The notes under the pieces are model-generated. The model was given only the letters and a program-made list of their open reading frames with translations. It did no database searches and had not been told where the DNA came from. DNA of 6,703 nucleotides from an uncultured Bacilli bacterium (GTDB lineage: Bacteria > Bacillota_I > Bacilli_A > RF39 > UBA660): the NCBI GenBank assembly GCA_910586425.1, contig CAJUHL010000083.1, positions 1 to 6,703 of the forward strand. Direction: 5' to 3'. Shown piece by piece: positions 1 to 5,489 of the stretch. A program made the position numbers and the translations under genes. The stretch's first letter is position 1; the number at the start of each line of letters is the position of its first letter.

Positions 1-44
1 TGGAGCTTCTGGTATTAAAAACTATACCAATTATTTTTCCAAAG

Positions 45-476
45 CTAAATTTGTTGTCTTTCAACACTTAAATATTCAGTTAAATAAAAACCATTATGTA
101 AATAAAATTCTAGTCTTTGCTTTCTTAAAATATAATCATCAAACTTAATATTAACTTCATCGATATTAAGAAAGATAGTATGATTTTTATATACGTTTAA
201 ACACCATTTTAATAAAAAGCTTCCATACCCATTATTTCTATAATCATGATCAATGGCTAAATATAATATAAAAGTCATATTTTTATAGTGCATGAAATGA
301 ATAAAACCACATATTTCATGATTGATTTCTAAAACAAACATATTTGAATTTTTCATTAAAATATTAAAATATAATAGTAAAAAGGAAAACCGTTCATACT
401 TAGGAAAAGATTGCTTATAAATTTTAACTACCTTTTTCCAATCCTTTATTTTAAACTCTCTTATATTTTTGTTCAT
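45..476 (-). CDS. GNAT-family N-acetyltransferase (143 aa), C-terminus possibly shortened
   Basis: Predicted cytoplasmic acetyl-CoA-dependent N-acetyltransferase; the substrate cannot be read from sequence. The acetyl-CoA-binding motif A is visible at residues 71-92: a beta strand (LYLAID) followed by R80-N-N-G83-Y-G85, matching the family's R/Q-x-x-G-x-G/A loop, and a helix. A later FYLHNGF (124-130) matches the usual strand-turn before the last strands. I chose the ATG at 476 rather than the in-frame ATG at 500. AGGAAG lies 7 nt upstream of 476, and the predicted promoter places the transcript start near 496, which leaves the ATG at 500 outside the mRNA. The protein stops only 13 residues after the NGF motif, where many GNAT proteins carry one or two more strands, so a truncated end is possible. 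It is a single-gene unit. The family call is fairly secure; the substrate is unknown. Confidence 0.85.
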   Translation of the reverse strand: MNKNIREFKIKDWKKVVKIYKQSFPKYERFSFLLLYFNILMKNSNMFVLEINHEICGFIHFMHYKNMTFILYLAIDHDYRNNGYGSFLLKWCLNVYKNHTIFLNIDEVNIKFDDYILRKQRLEFYLHNGFYLTEYLSVERQQI

Positions 477-483
477 TACATCA

Positions 484-489
484 CTTCCT
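484..489 (-). promoter_or_regulatory. Ribosome binding site that decides the GNAT start
   Basis: AGGAAG on the minus strand with 7 nt to the ATG at 476. No comparable purine tract precedes the alternative ATG at 500. Confidence 0.75.
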
Positions 490-502
490 AAATAAAACAC
501 AT

Positions 503-532
503 AATATAATTATTATATAAAAATAAAGTCAA
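503..532 (-). promoter_or_regulatory. Sigma-A-type promoter for the GNAT gene
   Basis: On the minus strand, -35 TTGACT (532-527) and -10 TATATT (508-503) are separated by 18 nt; shifting by one gives TTATAT with 17 nt. The transcript would start near 495-497, giving a leader of about 20 nt that holds the ribosome binding site. The region is very AT-rich, so the exact -10 hexamer is uncertain. Confidence 0.6.
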
Positions 533-615
533 CCATACTTGCAAAAAATGATATTGACATTATAATTAAAAACCAAAAATACAGATAAATAATGATTTAA
601 ACATACAATTATTTC

Positions 616-643
616 AAAAAAAAGAAAGAAGATAACTCTCCCT
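616..643 (-). terminator. Probable intrinsic terminator of the 139-aa gene
   Basis: On the minus strand a 7-bp stem (arms 643-637 and 632-626, loop 636-633) includes two G-U wobble pairs. It is followed by U, C and then eight U (623-616). The stem begins at the gene's stop codon. The stem is weak but the U-tract is good, and the next gene has its own promoter, which fits termination here. Confidence 0.55.
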
Positions 644-1061
644 ACTTTTGAATCATATTTAATAAATTAATTTTAAAAATATCCTTGTCCGAATGTTCTT
701 TCGAAACCATAACACCCTTATAAGTTACCAATTCTGATTGATGTCCTTCTGCTAGTATATCAACTGGTTCTAATTTATCTAACATAATAATTTTTTCTTT
801 TTCATATACAATATAATATAATTCAATGGCACCATGTACTTTTGCAAATAACATATCTGTAGGTAATTTTAATTTATAAGTAACAGTTCCATTTGTCTCA
901 TTAGTCGAAATAACCTCTCCTAAAAAATTTCCTTCTTTTAAGCTAGGATAATACTCAAAATATAATTTTTTATATGCCAACATATTGTATTTTTTTAAGG
1001 AGCGTTCCAATTTATGAAATTCATTTTCATTGATATAATCAAATAAATAAGTTTCTTTCAT
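642..1061 (-). CDS. Protein of unknown function (139 aa)
   Basis: I do not recognise this protein. It looks soluble and cytoplasmic: no signal peptide and no membrane segment. The first ~45 residues are charged and helix-prone, with an aromatic cluster YKKLYFEYYP at 30-39. After that come alternating strand-like stretches (GEVIS at 48-52, TVTYKLKL at 59-66, IELYYIVY at 79-86, IIMLDKLEPV at 91-100). The last third (GHQSELVTYKGVMVS, 106-120) is polar then hydrophobic, and the protein ends in a helix-like INLLNMIQK. There are no cysteines and no recognisable catalytic motif. The start is well supported: AGGAGG (1073-1068) lies 6 nt before the ATG, and the promoter start falls about 22 nt upstream. 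It is a single-gene unit with its own promoter and terminator. That it is a real gene is very likely; its role is unknown. Confidence 0.8.
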   Translation of the reverse strand: MKETYLFDYINENEFHKLERSLKKYNMLAYKKLYFEYYPSLKEGNFLGEVISTNETNGTVTYKLKLPTDMLFAKVHGAIELYYIVYEKEKIIMLDKLEPVDILAEGHQSELVTYKGVMVSKEHSDKDIFKINLLNMIQK

Positions 1062-1089
1062 ACTACGCCTCCTATTCTACTGTATCCAA

Positions 1090-1118
1090 ATTATAACATT
1101 TCAAATTTTAAAAGTCAA
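1090..1118 (-). promoter_or_regulatory. Strong sigma-A-type promoter for the 139-aa gene
   Basis: On the minus strand, -35 TTGACT (1118-1113), a 17-nt spacer and a perfect -10 TATAAT (1095-1090), with an extended TG one base upstream of the -10. The transcript would start near 1083, about 22 nt before the ATG, and include the AGGAGG site at 1073-1068. It lies just downstream of the terminator of the preceding operon. Confidence 0.85.
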
Positions 1119-1124
1119 ACAATC

Positions 1125-1155
1125 GAAGAAAAAAAGAGTGAATTTACACTCCTTA
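1125..1155 (-). terminator. Intrinsic terminator of the two-gene membrane-protein operon
   Basis: On the minus strand GAGTG (1140-1136 complement pairs with 1151-1147) forms a 5-bp core stem around a 6-nt loop. One G-U and two A-U pairs extend it to 8 bp using the stop codon's adenines. A run of seven U (1135-1129) and then C follows. It starts at the stop codon of the 683-aa gene. Confidence 0.85.
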
Positions 1156-3204
1156 TGCACATCTTGATTTTTCTAAAACTTTATATTCTTCTCCATCCAA
1201 TGTAAAGATACCTTGTTCCACATTGTAAACTGGATTCATAATAGCAGTATCTGCTATTTGACGTAATGCTTTATATTGTGTCAATAATGAAGCTTTGGAC
1301 ATAGCAGAATAATCGCCTTCTTGAAAGCCTTGTTCTTCAACAGATTCTTCTATAATTTCGTAATCTTCTTGAAAGCCTTCCTCCTCAATAGACTCTTCTA
1401 TTATAATTTCATAATCTTCAGTTGAAGAAGAATCTGGATTTGTTTCTACTTCTTCCTGTTTTGAATTCTCTTGTGATACCTCTTCGACAAAATCTTGTTC
1501 CACAACAGGATCTGTAGTCTCTTCAACAATTTGTTCTGGTACAACTACAATTGTCTCAACTGTTTCTTGTTGAGAAGGTCTTGATAAAACACCTTCATTA
1601 TAATTCTTCATATAAAGAGCATCATTTGGATATTTTGCCGCTACCCCATTTAATCCATCCCAAAATGCACTTTGGGCATATTCTAATTTTGATTTTGAAT
1701 TAGCATCAAACTGATTATTTGCAGCATCCTCAAATTCTTCTCTTTTTGCTGCTTCATATTCTTCAGTGGTTATAGATTCAGTACTCAATCCTAGCTGCTC
1801 TAACTCCTGATTGGAAACAATTTGATTATTAGGCAATGTTGTTACATCGTCTATAGATACTTCAGTACTTGTTTTTTTAGTACTTCCAGTACCTTCGTAT
1901 GAAAATTTTTCATTTTCTTGATACTCTGTTTTTTTATCTTGAGCTCCCTTATAAATTTCCGTTTCTAATTGAATACCTGATAATCGTTCCACTTCAGAAA
2001 CAAGTGAAAAATCCTGATTTCGATATTCTAGCATATATGACAATGTTAACTTTTCAGATAACATTCCATAAAGTACGGTTTCAAACTCTGCTCGTTCACT
2101 TTTTTGTTTTGTTCCATATGGGGCTTCTGTTGTACAAGTATATAAATCTTGTCCCACGAAATTCATAATATCATCTGATAGCCCTTTTGGTAAAATCACA
2201 TCCGCTGATTTGGCAAGACAACCACATAATACAACTGCAGCAGCATTATATTGCGCTGTATGCTCATTCATCAATTTTTCTTCGATAAATACTTCTATTT
2301 CTTTGGCTACTTCTTTTCTTTCTGATTTTTCTGCATCATTGTATTTAGCAATCAATGCCTGAAATTGCATTACAAGTTCAGCAGATGGCTGATGGGAAAA
2401 AATCAAATCGTATTTCAATTGTTTGTCAGATGTAACCGTCATTGCGTCCTCCATAAACTCATTGATGCACCAATAAAAATTCTGGATAATGGAATCTGTA
2501 GTTTTACTAAAATAACCCAATCGAGCATAATCTAAAGGATCCACTTGCTCCATATTGGCAAGTAAATAGAAATCCATATAATTATGAATACCAACTGTAC
2601 TCATAAAATCAACACCACATTCTCTTGAAGATGCAATAAACTCAATACTATTATTAATCAAAATGGTATTATCGTTAGCATCAAATGATAAATCTGGTGC
2701 CAATAGAACTTCTGGTACATTTAATTCCTCATTTGCTTCTGATTGTATTTCCTCTACTGGTAAAGATTCCTCATTTTTTCCTCCTATATAGAAGTTTTCA
2801 CTTCTGATTTGTATAGATGAATCATTTTCACTTTCTTGAGCATATGACGCTATTTTAGGAAACAATGTAACTGTGGCTGTAGCAAAAGCTGCAGCAGTAA
2901 GCGTAATTTTAGGATGCTTTGTCATCCATGAATACAAATTAGCTTTCCCTCTTTCTATCAATGCACCAAGTGTTTCCTTTTGAACATCTATTCTTTCCAA
3001 CTTTTTGTCCATTCCTAATTGTGTTAATTTACTAACATAATTTGCTTGGATAGTTGATGAAAGTTTTAAAGCGTCTAATTCTTCTTGTGCTTGACTTAAT
3101 AAGGAATCCAATCGTAAATAATTAGAAGTATTAGAATCCAGTTCCTTACTAAATTCTTCAATTATATTTTGTGCTTCCTTTTTCAACTTTTGTCTATTTT
3201 TCAT
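1153..3204 (-). CDS. Uncharacterised single-pass membrane protein with acidic, repeat-bearing tail (683 aa)
   Basis: I do not recognise this protein. Residues 1-95 are highly charged and heptad-like (coiled-coil-prone) and precede one hydrophobic segment at about 99-121 (starting KITLTAAAFA). This suggests a cytoplasmic N-terminus, one membrane span and an exported C-terminus. The segment ends in ASYAQ, so signal-peptidase cleavage after A122 is a possible alternative. Residues ~180-415 form a probable helical domain with cysteines at 196, 246, 327, 329 and 357. Then comes a polar linker, a segment at 509-539 with A-F-x-x-G...YP...Y...Y..G spacing, a strongly acidic stretch (about 545-630) with a tandem repeat, and a short C-terminal domain ending RCA. 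There is no LPXTG motif. The longest open frame starts at a TTG (3213), but AAAGGG sits directly against that codon. The ATG at 3204 has the same site 9 nt away, so I chose it. The gene follows the 451-aa gene by 37 nt with no terminator between them. Confidence 0.85.
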   Translation of the reverse strand: MKNRQKLKKEAQNIIEEFSKELDSNTSNYLRLDSLLSQAQEELDALKLSSTIQANYVSKLTQLGMDKKLERIDVQKETLGALIERGKANLYSWMTKHPKITLTAAAFATATVTLFPKIASYAQESENDSSIQIRSENFYIGGKNEESLPVEEIQSEANEELNVPEVLLAPDLSFDANDNTILINNSIEFIASSRECGVDFMSTVGIHNYMDFYLLANMEQVDPLDYARLGYFSKTTDSIIQNFYWCINEFMEDAMTVTSDKQLKYDLIFSHQPSAELVMQFQALIAKYNDAEKSERKEVAKEIEVFIEEKLMNEHTAQYNAAAVVLCGCLAKSADVILPKGLSDDIMNFVGQDLYTCTTEAPYGTKQKSERAEFETVLYGMLSEKLTLSYMLEYRNQDFSLVSEVERLSGIQLETEIYKGAQDKKTEYQENEKFSYEGTGSTKKTSTEVSIDDVTTLPNNQIVSNQELEQLGLSTESITTEEYEAAKREEFEDAANNQFDANSKSKLEYAQSAFWDGLNGVAAKYPNDALYMKNYNEGVLSRPSQQETVETIVVVPEQIVEETTDPVVEQDFVEEVSQENSKQEEVETNPDSSSTEDYEIIIEESIEEEGFQEDYEIIEESVEEQGFQEGDYSAMSKASLLTQYKALRQIADTAIMNPVYNVEQGIFTLDGEEYKVLEKSRCA
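1321..1419 (-). repeat. In-frame tandem duplication (51 + 48 nt) in the acidic tail
   Basis: Two adjacent copies encode EDYEIIIEESIEEEGFQ (residues 596-612) and EDYEIIEESVEEQGFQ (613-628); a third copy may be starting at EGDY (629-632). The copies differ by one whole Ile codon plus several silent and conservative changes. The duplication is therefore not brand new, and the reading frame is kept. Confidence 0.9.
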
Positions 3205-3213
3205 AAATTTCAA

Positions 3214-3219
3214 CCCTTT
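3214..3219 (-). promoter_or_regulatory. Ribosome binding site that decides the start of the 683-aa gene
   Basis: AAAGGG on the minus strand lies 9 nt from the ATG at 3204 and 0 nt from the in-frame TTG at 3213, favouring the ATG. An upstream GGGG (about 3224-3227) could serve the TTG at about 10 nt, so the TTG start is not fully excluded. Confidence 0.65.
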
Positions 3220-3241
3220 CTAATCCCCTATCATTAATCAT

Positions 3242-4597
3242 TTATTCTGTTTTTTCTTTTTTATTTCCAGTATATTGATATCCATCTGATAATAACTTTG
3301 TATCATTATAAACACTCCAAAGTTTGTCCTCTTTGATATCTTCTATATACTCTCTTTTCTTATAACTATATGTTTTCACATCTCTTATTTCATAAATTGG
3401 TTCTCTTGTCGTAGTTTGCTCATACCCAGAAATGTACTTTACTTCAGTGGTAAGTTTTATCGTTTGATAAGTAGGTTCTACACATTTATATTCTGATAAA
3501 TTTTGTGTAGACTTCTTCCATACTTTAAAAACCATTCCCACAGTAGAAGTACAATTTTCAGGACATCCTTCATGGAAAGAACGAACAAATTCATATTTAT
3601 AACCTGCTTGATTTGGTTTTTCGTAATATGGCTTTTCTCCTAAATAAATCCATTGCTCTCCACTAATGGTTTCCCCAGTTGGTACATAATCATATTTATT
3701 ACATACCAATAGTTGTTCCGTTCCTGCATCCAATACTTTCACAGAATAGATTGGTTTAGATTTATCAGTCGTTGTAGTTTCTTTATAACCAGTTAATACT
3801 TTCTGCTTTGTCGTTTTAGTACGCACTGCGGTATATTTATCTGCTTGTACTGGAGTAGTAGAATATTCAGACCATTCTCCTTCTTTCCAATAACTATTAT
3901 CTATTTTTTTCACATATTCCCATAGATATTCTTTTTCTGGATCTACTGGTTCTGGATCTGGCTTATCCGGTTTATCTGGTTTTGCAGGTGGATTAATTAC
4001 CACATTATTGGTTGTATTATTATTAATCGTTGTATTGTTATTGATTGTTGTATTATTTACTGTATTATTAATAACTGGTTTAGATGGGTAAATAATAGGT
4101 TGGCTTACATCACTTGGTTGTTTTTCACAAATGGCAGTCTGACAATAATCATAACATCCCATGTATACCAATAAATAATTTTCTTGATCTGTACATTTTA
4201 AATTCACTTTCATGACAAATTCAGTCTCATGTTTTACTACTTCAACATAAGAATCAATCAAATCACATTGAGATCCTTTACTATCAACAAATGGTAAAAT
4301 TATTTTTTGATTCAGCATATCACCTAATGTCATTTTTACAGTTTCTCCAACTACTTTAGGTAATCTTTCTGTTGTATAGTAACTTTTCGCTGCATCTTTC
4401 ATAGCAACTACATTATTATTGAAAATCTGATCATAAAATACAGCAACATTATTTTCTTTATTGATTCCATTAATTGCGTTCTTTAAATCACTTTTCATTG
4501 GAAATAGCCATATCAAAATAAAGATAAATAAGGCTACAAATAGAAATTGTATTACTACATTTCTTAACGAAAAATTATTTTGTTTTTCTTCATACAT
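3242..4597 (-). CDS. Uncharacterised N-anchored surface protein, pilin-like topology, Asn/Thr linker (451 aa)
   Basis: No characterised family recognised. A short charged N-terminus precedes one strong membrane segment (residues 13-33, starting NVVIQFLFVA), so most of the protein should lie outside the cell. Domain 1 (about 35-160) contains AAKSYYTTERLP, VKMTLGDMLNQKII and SYVEVV...VNLKC. This layout resembles the globular part of some Firmicutes pilin-like proteins, but a canonical G-F-T-x-x-E prepilin cleavage site is absent. It has five cysteines (111, 135, 148, 152, 157). Residues 177-201 are nearly all Asn/Thr/Val/Ile; 203-222 are Pro/Lys/Asp-rich. Domain 2 (about 224-451) has four cysteines (299, 345, 349, 372) and an internal duplication. 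The open frame extends to 4768, but the predicted transcript starts near 4619 and AAGGGGG lies 7 nt before the ATG at 4597. First gene of a two-gene operon. Confidence 0.88.
   Translation of the reverse strand: MYEEKQNNFSLRNVVIQFLFVALFIFILIWLFPMKSDLKNAINGINKENNVAVFYDQIFNNNVVAMKDAAKSYYTTERLPKVVGETVKMTLGDMLNQKIILPFVDSKGSQCDLIDSYVEVVKHETEFVMKVNLKCTDQENYLLVYMGCYDYCQTAICEKQPSDVSQPIIYPSKPVINNTVNNTTINNNTTINNNTTNNVVINPPAKPDKPDKPDPEPVDPEKEYLWEYVKKIDNSYWKEGEWSEYSTTPVQADKYTAVRTKTTKQKVLTGYKETTTTDKSKPIYSVKVLDAGTEQLLVCNKYDYVPTGETISGEQWIYLGEKPYYEKPNQAGYKYEFVRSFHEGCPENCTSTVGMVFKVWKKSTQNLSEYKCVEPTYQTIKLTTEVKYISGYEQTTTREPIYEIRDVKTYSYKKREYIEDIKEDKLWSVYNDTKLLSDGYQYTGNKKEKTE
3995..4069 (-). repeat. Asn/Thr-rich low-complexity coding repeat
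   Basis: Residues 177-201 are built from repeats of the type INNNTT, made of AAT/AAC and ACA/ACT-type codons. The copies are imperfect at the DNA level. Copy-number change in steps of six codons would keep the frame and alter only the linker length. The tract separates the membrane-proximal cysteine domain from the C-terminal domain. Confidence 0.85.
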
Positions 4598-4604
4598 ATA
4601 AATT

Positions 4605-4611
4605 CCCCCTT
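4605..4611 (-). promoter_or_regulatory. Ribosome binding site that decides the start of the 451-aa gene
   Basis: AAGGGGG on the minus strand lies 7 nt from the ATG at 4597. It falls inside the short leader predicted from the promoter, whereas all in-frame upstream codons to 4768 lie at or before the promoter and terminator. Confidence 0.8.
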
Positions 4612-4625
4612 CATTTATGCCATGT

Positions 4626-4654
4626 ATAATAGCATAAAACCTATTATTTGTCAA
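4626..4654 (-). promoter_or_regulatory. Strong sigma-A-type promoter of the two-gene membrane-protein operon
   Basis: On the minus strand, a perfect -35 TTGACA (4654-4649), a 17-nt spacer and -10 TATTAT (4631-4626), preceded by an extended TG. Transcription would begin near 4619, about 22 nt before the ATG at 4597. It abuts the terminator hairpin of the upstream unit. Confidence 0.85.
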
Positions 4655-4662
4655 ATACAAAC

Positions 4663-4699
4663 AAAAATTGCCAAAAAGACCCATTTTTTGCAATTTGTT
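4663..4699 (-). terminator. Probable intrinsic terminator after the Smr gene
   Basis: A long hairpin: AAATTGC (4696-4690) pairs with GCAATTT (4671-4665). After one mismatch, five A-U pairs continue to a 6-nt loop (4683-4678). On the minus strand the 3' side runs into U-rich sequence (UUGUUUGU), though the U run is interrupted. It is placed between the Smr gene and the next promoter, as expected for a unit boundary. It also ends any read-through before the 451-aa gene. Confidence 0.6.
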
Positions 4700-4748
4700 A
4701 AAGTATTTGGTGAACAGACAGTTATTATAACACCATGATTTTGGCCTG

Positions 4749-5015
4749 TCAAACCTTAATTTGAACAATAGTACACCCTGGATTAAAATAATGAATTTGG
4801 TATTGCAACACTTTTTTATTTTTTCTTAATGTTTCATGTGTTGTTTTATAAAGAATGCCACTCCCAATCCCATGTATAATAAGACAAATTTCATTTTTCA
4901 TCCGTAAATTATCACGAATAAAATCATCAATGGCAACTCGTGCAGTTTCTCTATCATACCCATGTAAATCTAACTTGGGAAACCGATTTAAAAATAAAAT
5001 ACCATTTAAGTTCAT
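4749..5015 (-). CDS. Stand-alone Smr-domain protein (88 aa)
   Basis: Small MutS-related (Smr) domain protein. The domain fills almost the whole chain: L15-D-L-H18-G19 is the family's LDLHG motif, H48-G-I-G-S-G corresponds to the H-G-x-G-x-G loop, and the end NPGCTIVQIK matches the usual closing strand region. Smr domains are known as nucleic-acid-binding domains, in several proteins with endonuclease activity, and occur alone or at the C-terminus of MutS2. Here there is no MutS2 ATPase part, and the target is unknown. The start ATG at 5015 is preceded by AGGA about 12 nt upstream within AGGATGGATTGAG, a modest ribosome binding site. The gene follows the VanZ gene by 57 nt containing a weak terminator-like hairpin. 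It is probably co-transcribed, at reduced level, with the two envelope genes. I saw no independent promoter of similar quality. Confidence 0.88.
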   Translation of the reverse strand: MNLNGILFLNRFPKLDLHGYDRETARVAIDDFIRDNLRMKNEICLIIHGIGSGILYKTTHETLRKNKKVLQYQIHYFNPGCTIVQIKV

Positions 5016-5032
5016 CTCAATCCATCCTATTC

Positions 5033-5061
5033 AAAAAAAGACAATTTTATCACAATTAGTC
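5033..5061 (-). terminator. Weak terminator-like hairpin between VanZ and Smr genes
   Basis: On the minus strand GAC-AATT (5061-5059 and 5057-5054, with one bulged base at 5058) pairs with AATT-GTC (5046-5040) around a 7-nt loop (5053-5047), followed by seven U (5039-5033). The stem has only two G-C pairs, so it may attenuate rather than fully stop transcription into the Smr gene. Confidence 0.4.
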
Positions 5062-5072
5062 ATATCCAAAAA

Positions 5073-5489
5073 CTAGTATACCATCTTTTTCTTACAAAAC
5101 CAATGATATAAGTAAATTCCTACACCCGATCCAAATCCATCCCAAAATACATCTTTTAATTCCCCAGAACGTCCTATCACAAAAAGTTGGTGAAACTCAT
5201 CGGTACAAGCATACAAAAAACAAATCAAAAAAGAAAACTTCATCCATCTTTTATTTTTCCCATTACTAGCATTACTAACTAGTATTCCTAAAACAAAATA
5301 CAGAAAAAAATGAGCAAATTTTCGAACCAAAAAAGTAACCCATTCAATTGATATAAAAGGAAATAGATGTAATATTTTATCTACATAAAAATGACTGGTT
5401 TGGATAGATTCTCTACCCGATTCACTTGATAACACAAAAACAAGTATCATCCAAAGAAGAACAAATATCCATTTGATATATTTTTTCAT
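5073..5489 (-). CDS. VanZ-family membrane protein (138 aa)
   Basis: Small integral membrane protein of the VanZ-like family. Visible family features: a first membrane segment (about 5-20) followed by SSESGRES (21-28); RKFAHFFLYFVLG (56-68) opening the second segment; a third segment (about 83-96); and the signature DEFHQLFVIGRSGELKDV (97-114), followed by W-D-G-F-G-S-G-V-G and a fourth segment. The namesake VanZ gives low-level teicoplanin resistance by an unknown mechanism. Most chromosomal relatives have no proven role, so this should not be read as a resistance gene. Its ATG overlaps the glycosyltransferase stop as ATGA (5489-5486), and no strong ribosome binding site precedes it. Translation is therefore probably coupled to the glycosyltransferase. 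Length is normal for a minimal VanZ protein. Confidence 0.92.
   Translation of the reverse strand: MKKYIKWIFVLLWMILVFVLSSESGRESIQTSHFYVDKILHLFPFISIEWVTFLVRKFAHFFLYFVLGILVSNASNGKNKRWMKFSFLICFLYACTDEFHQLFVIGRSGELKDVFWDGFGSGVGIYLYHWFCKKKMVY

Noticed and set aside
11..28. Small hairpin (GGTAT/ATACC) downstream of the GNAT stop as its terminator
   Set aside because: The stem is only 5 bp and no U-tract follows on the minus strand. The true terminator may lie beyond the window.
2..148. Plus-strand frame open from the window edge to 148 as the tail of a convergent gene
   Set aside because: It would overlap the GNAT coding region by about 100 nt and shows no recognisable domain.
477..500. Eight-residue N-terminal extension of the GNAT protein from the ATG at 500
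   Set aside because: It has no ribosome binding site, and the predicted transcript start (about 496) lies downstream of this codon.
540..580. Plus-strand promoter-like pair (TTGCAA, 16 nt, TATAAT)
   Set aside because: The -35 is poor, no plus-strand gene lies downstream, and such matches are expected by chance in very AT-rich spacer DNA.
1899..2168. Plus-strand open frame of 89 codons
   Set aside because: It lies wholly inside the well-supported 683-aa gene on the other strand and lacks a convincing ribosome binding site. Its Phe/Leu-rich make-up is what the reverse of Lys/Glu-rich coding sequence gives.
4706..4735. Short inverted repeats (GGTG...CACC, GTTATAATAAC) after the Smr gene as an operator
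   Set aside because: The arms are short and AT-rich, and they lie upstream of the terminator rather than at a promoter.
4598..4768. 57-residue N-terminal extension of the 451-aa protein
   Set aside because: It would run through the terminator hairpin, the -35/-10 promoter and the ribosome binding site, and would overlap the end of the Smr gene. The extension has no family character.
4855..5076. Plus-strand open frame of 73 codons
   Set aside because: It is opposite the Smr gene, whose LDLHG and HGxGxG motifs prove the minus strand codes here. No family features are seen.
5073..5489. Calling the VanZ-like gene a glycopeptide-resistance gene
   Set aside because: No vanRS/HAX-type genes are nearby, and VanZ-like proteins are widespread in susceptible Firmicutes.
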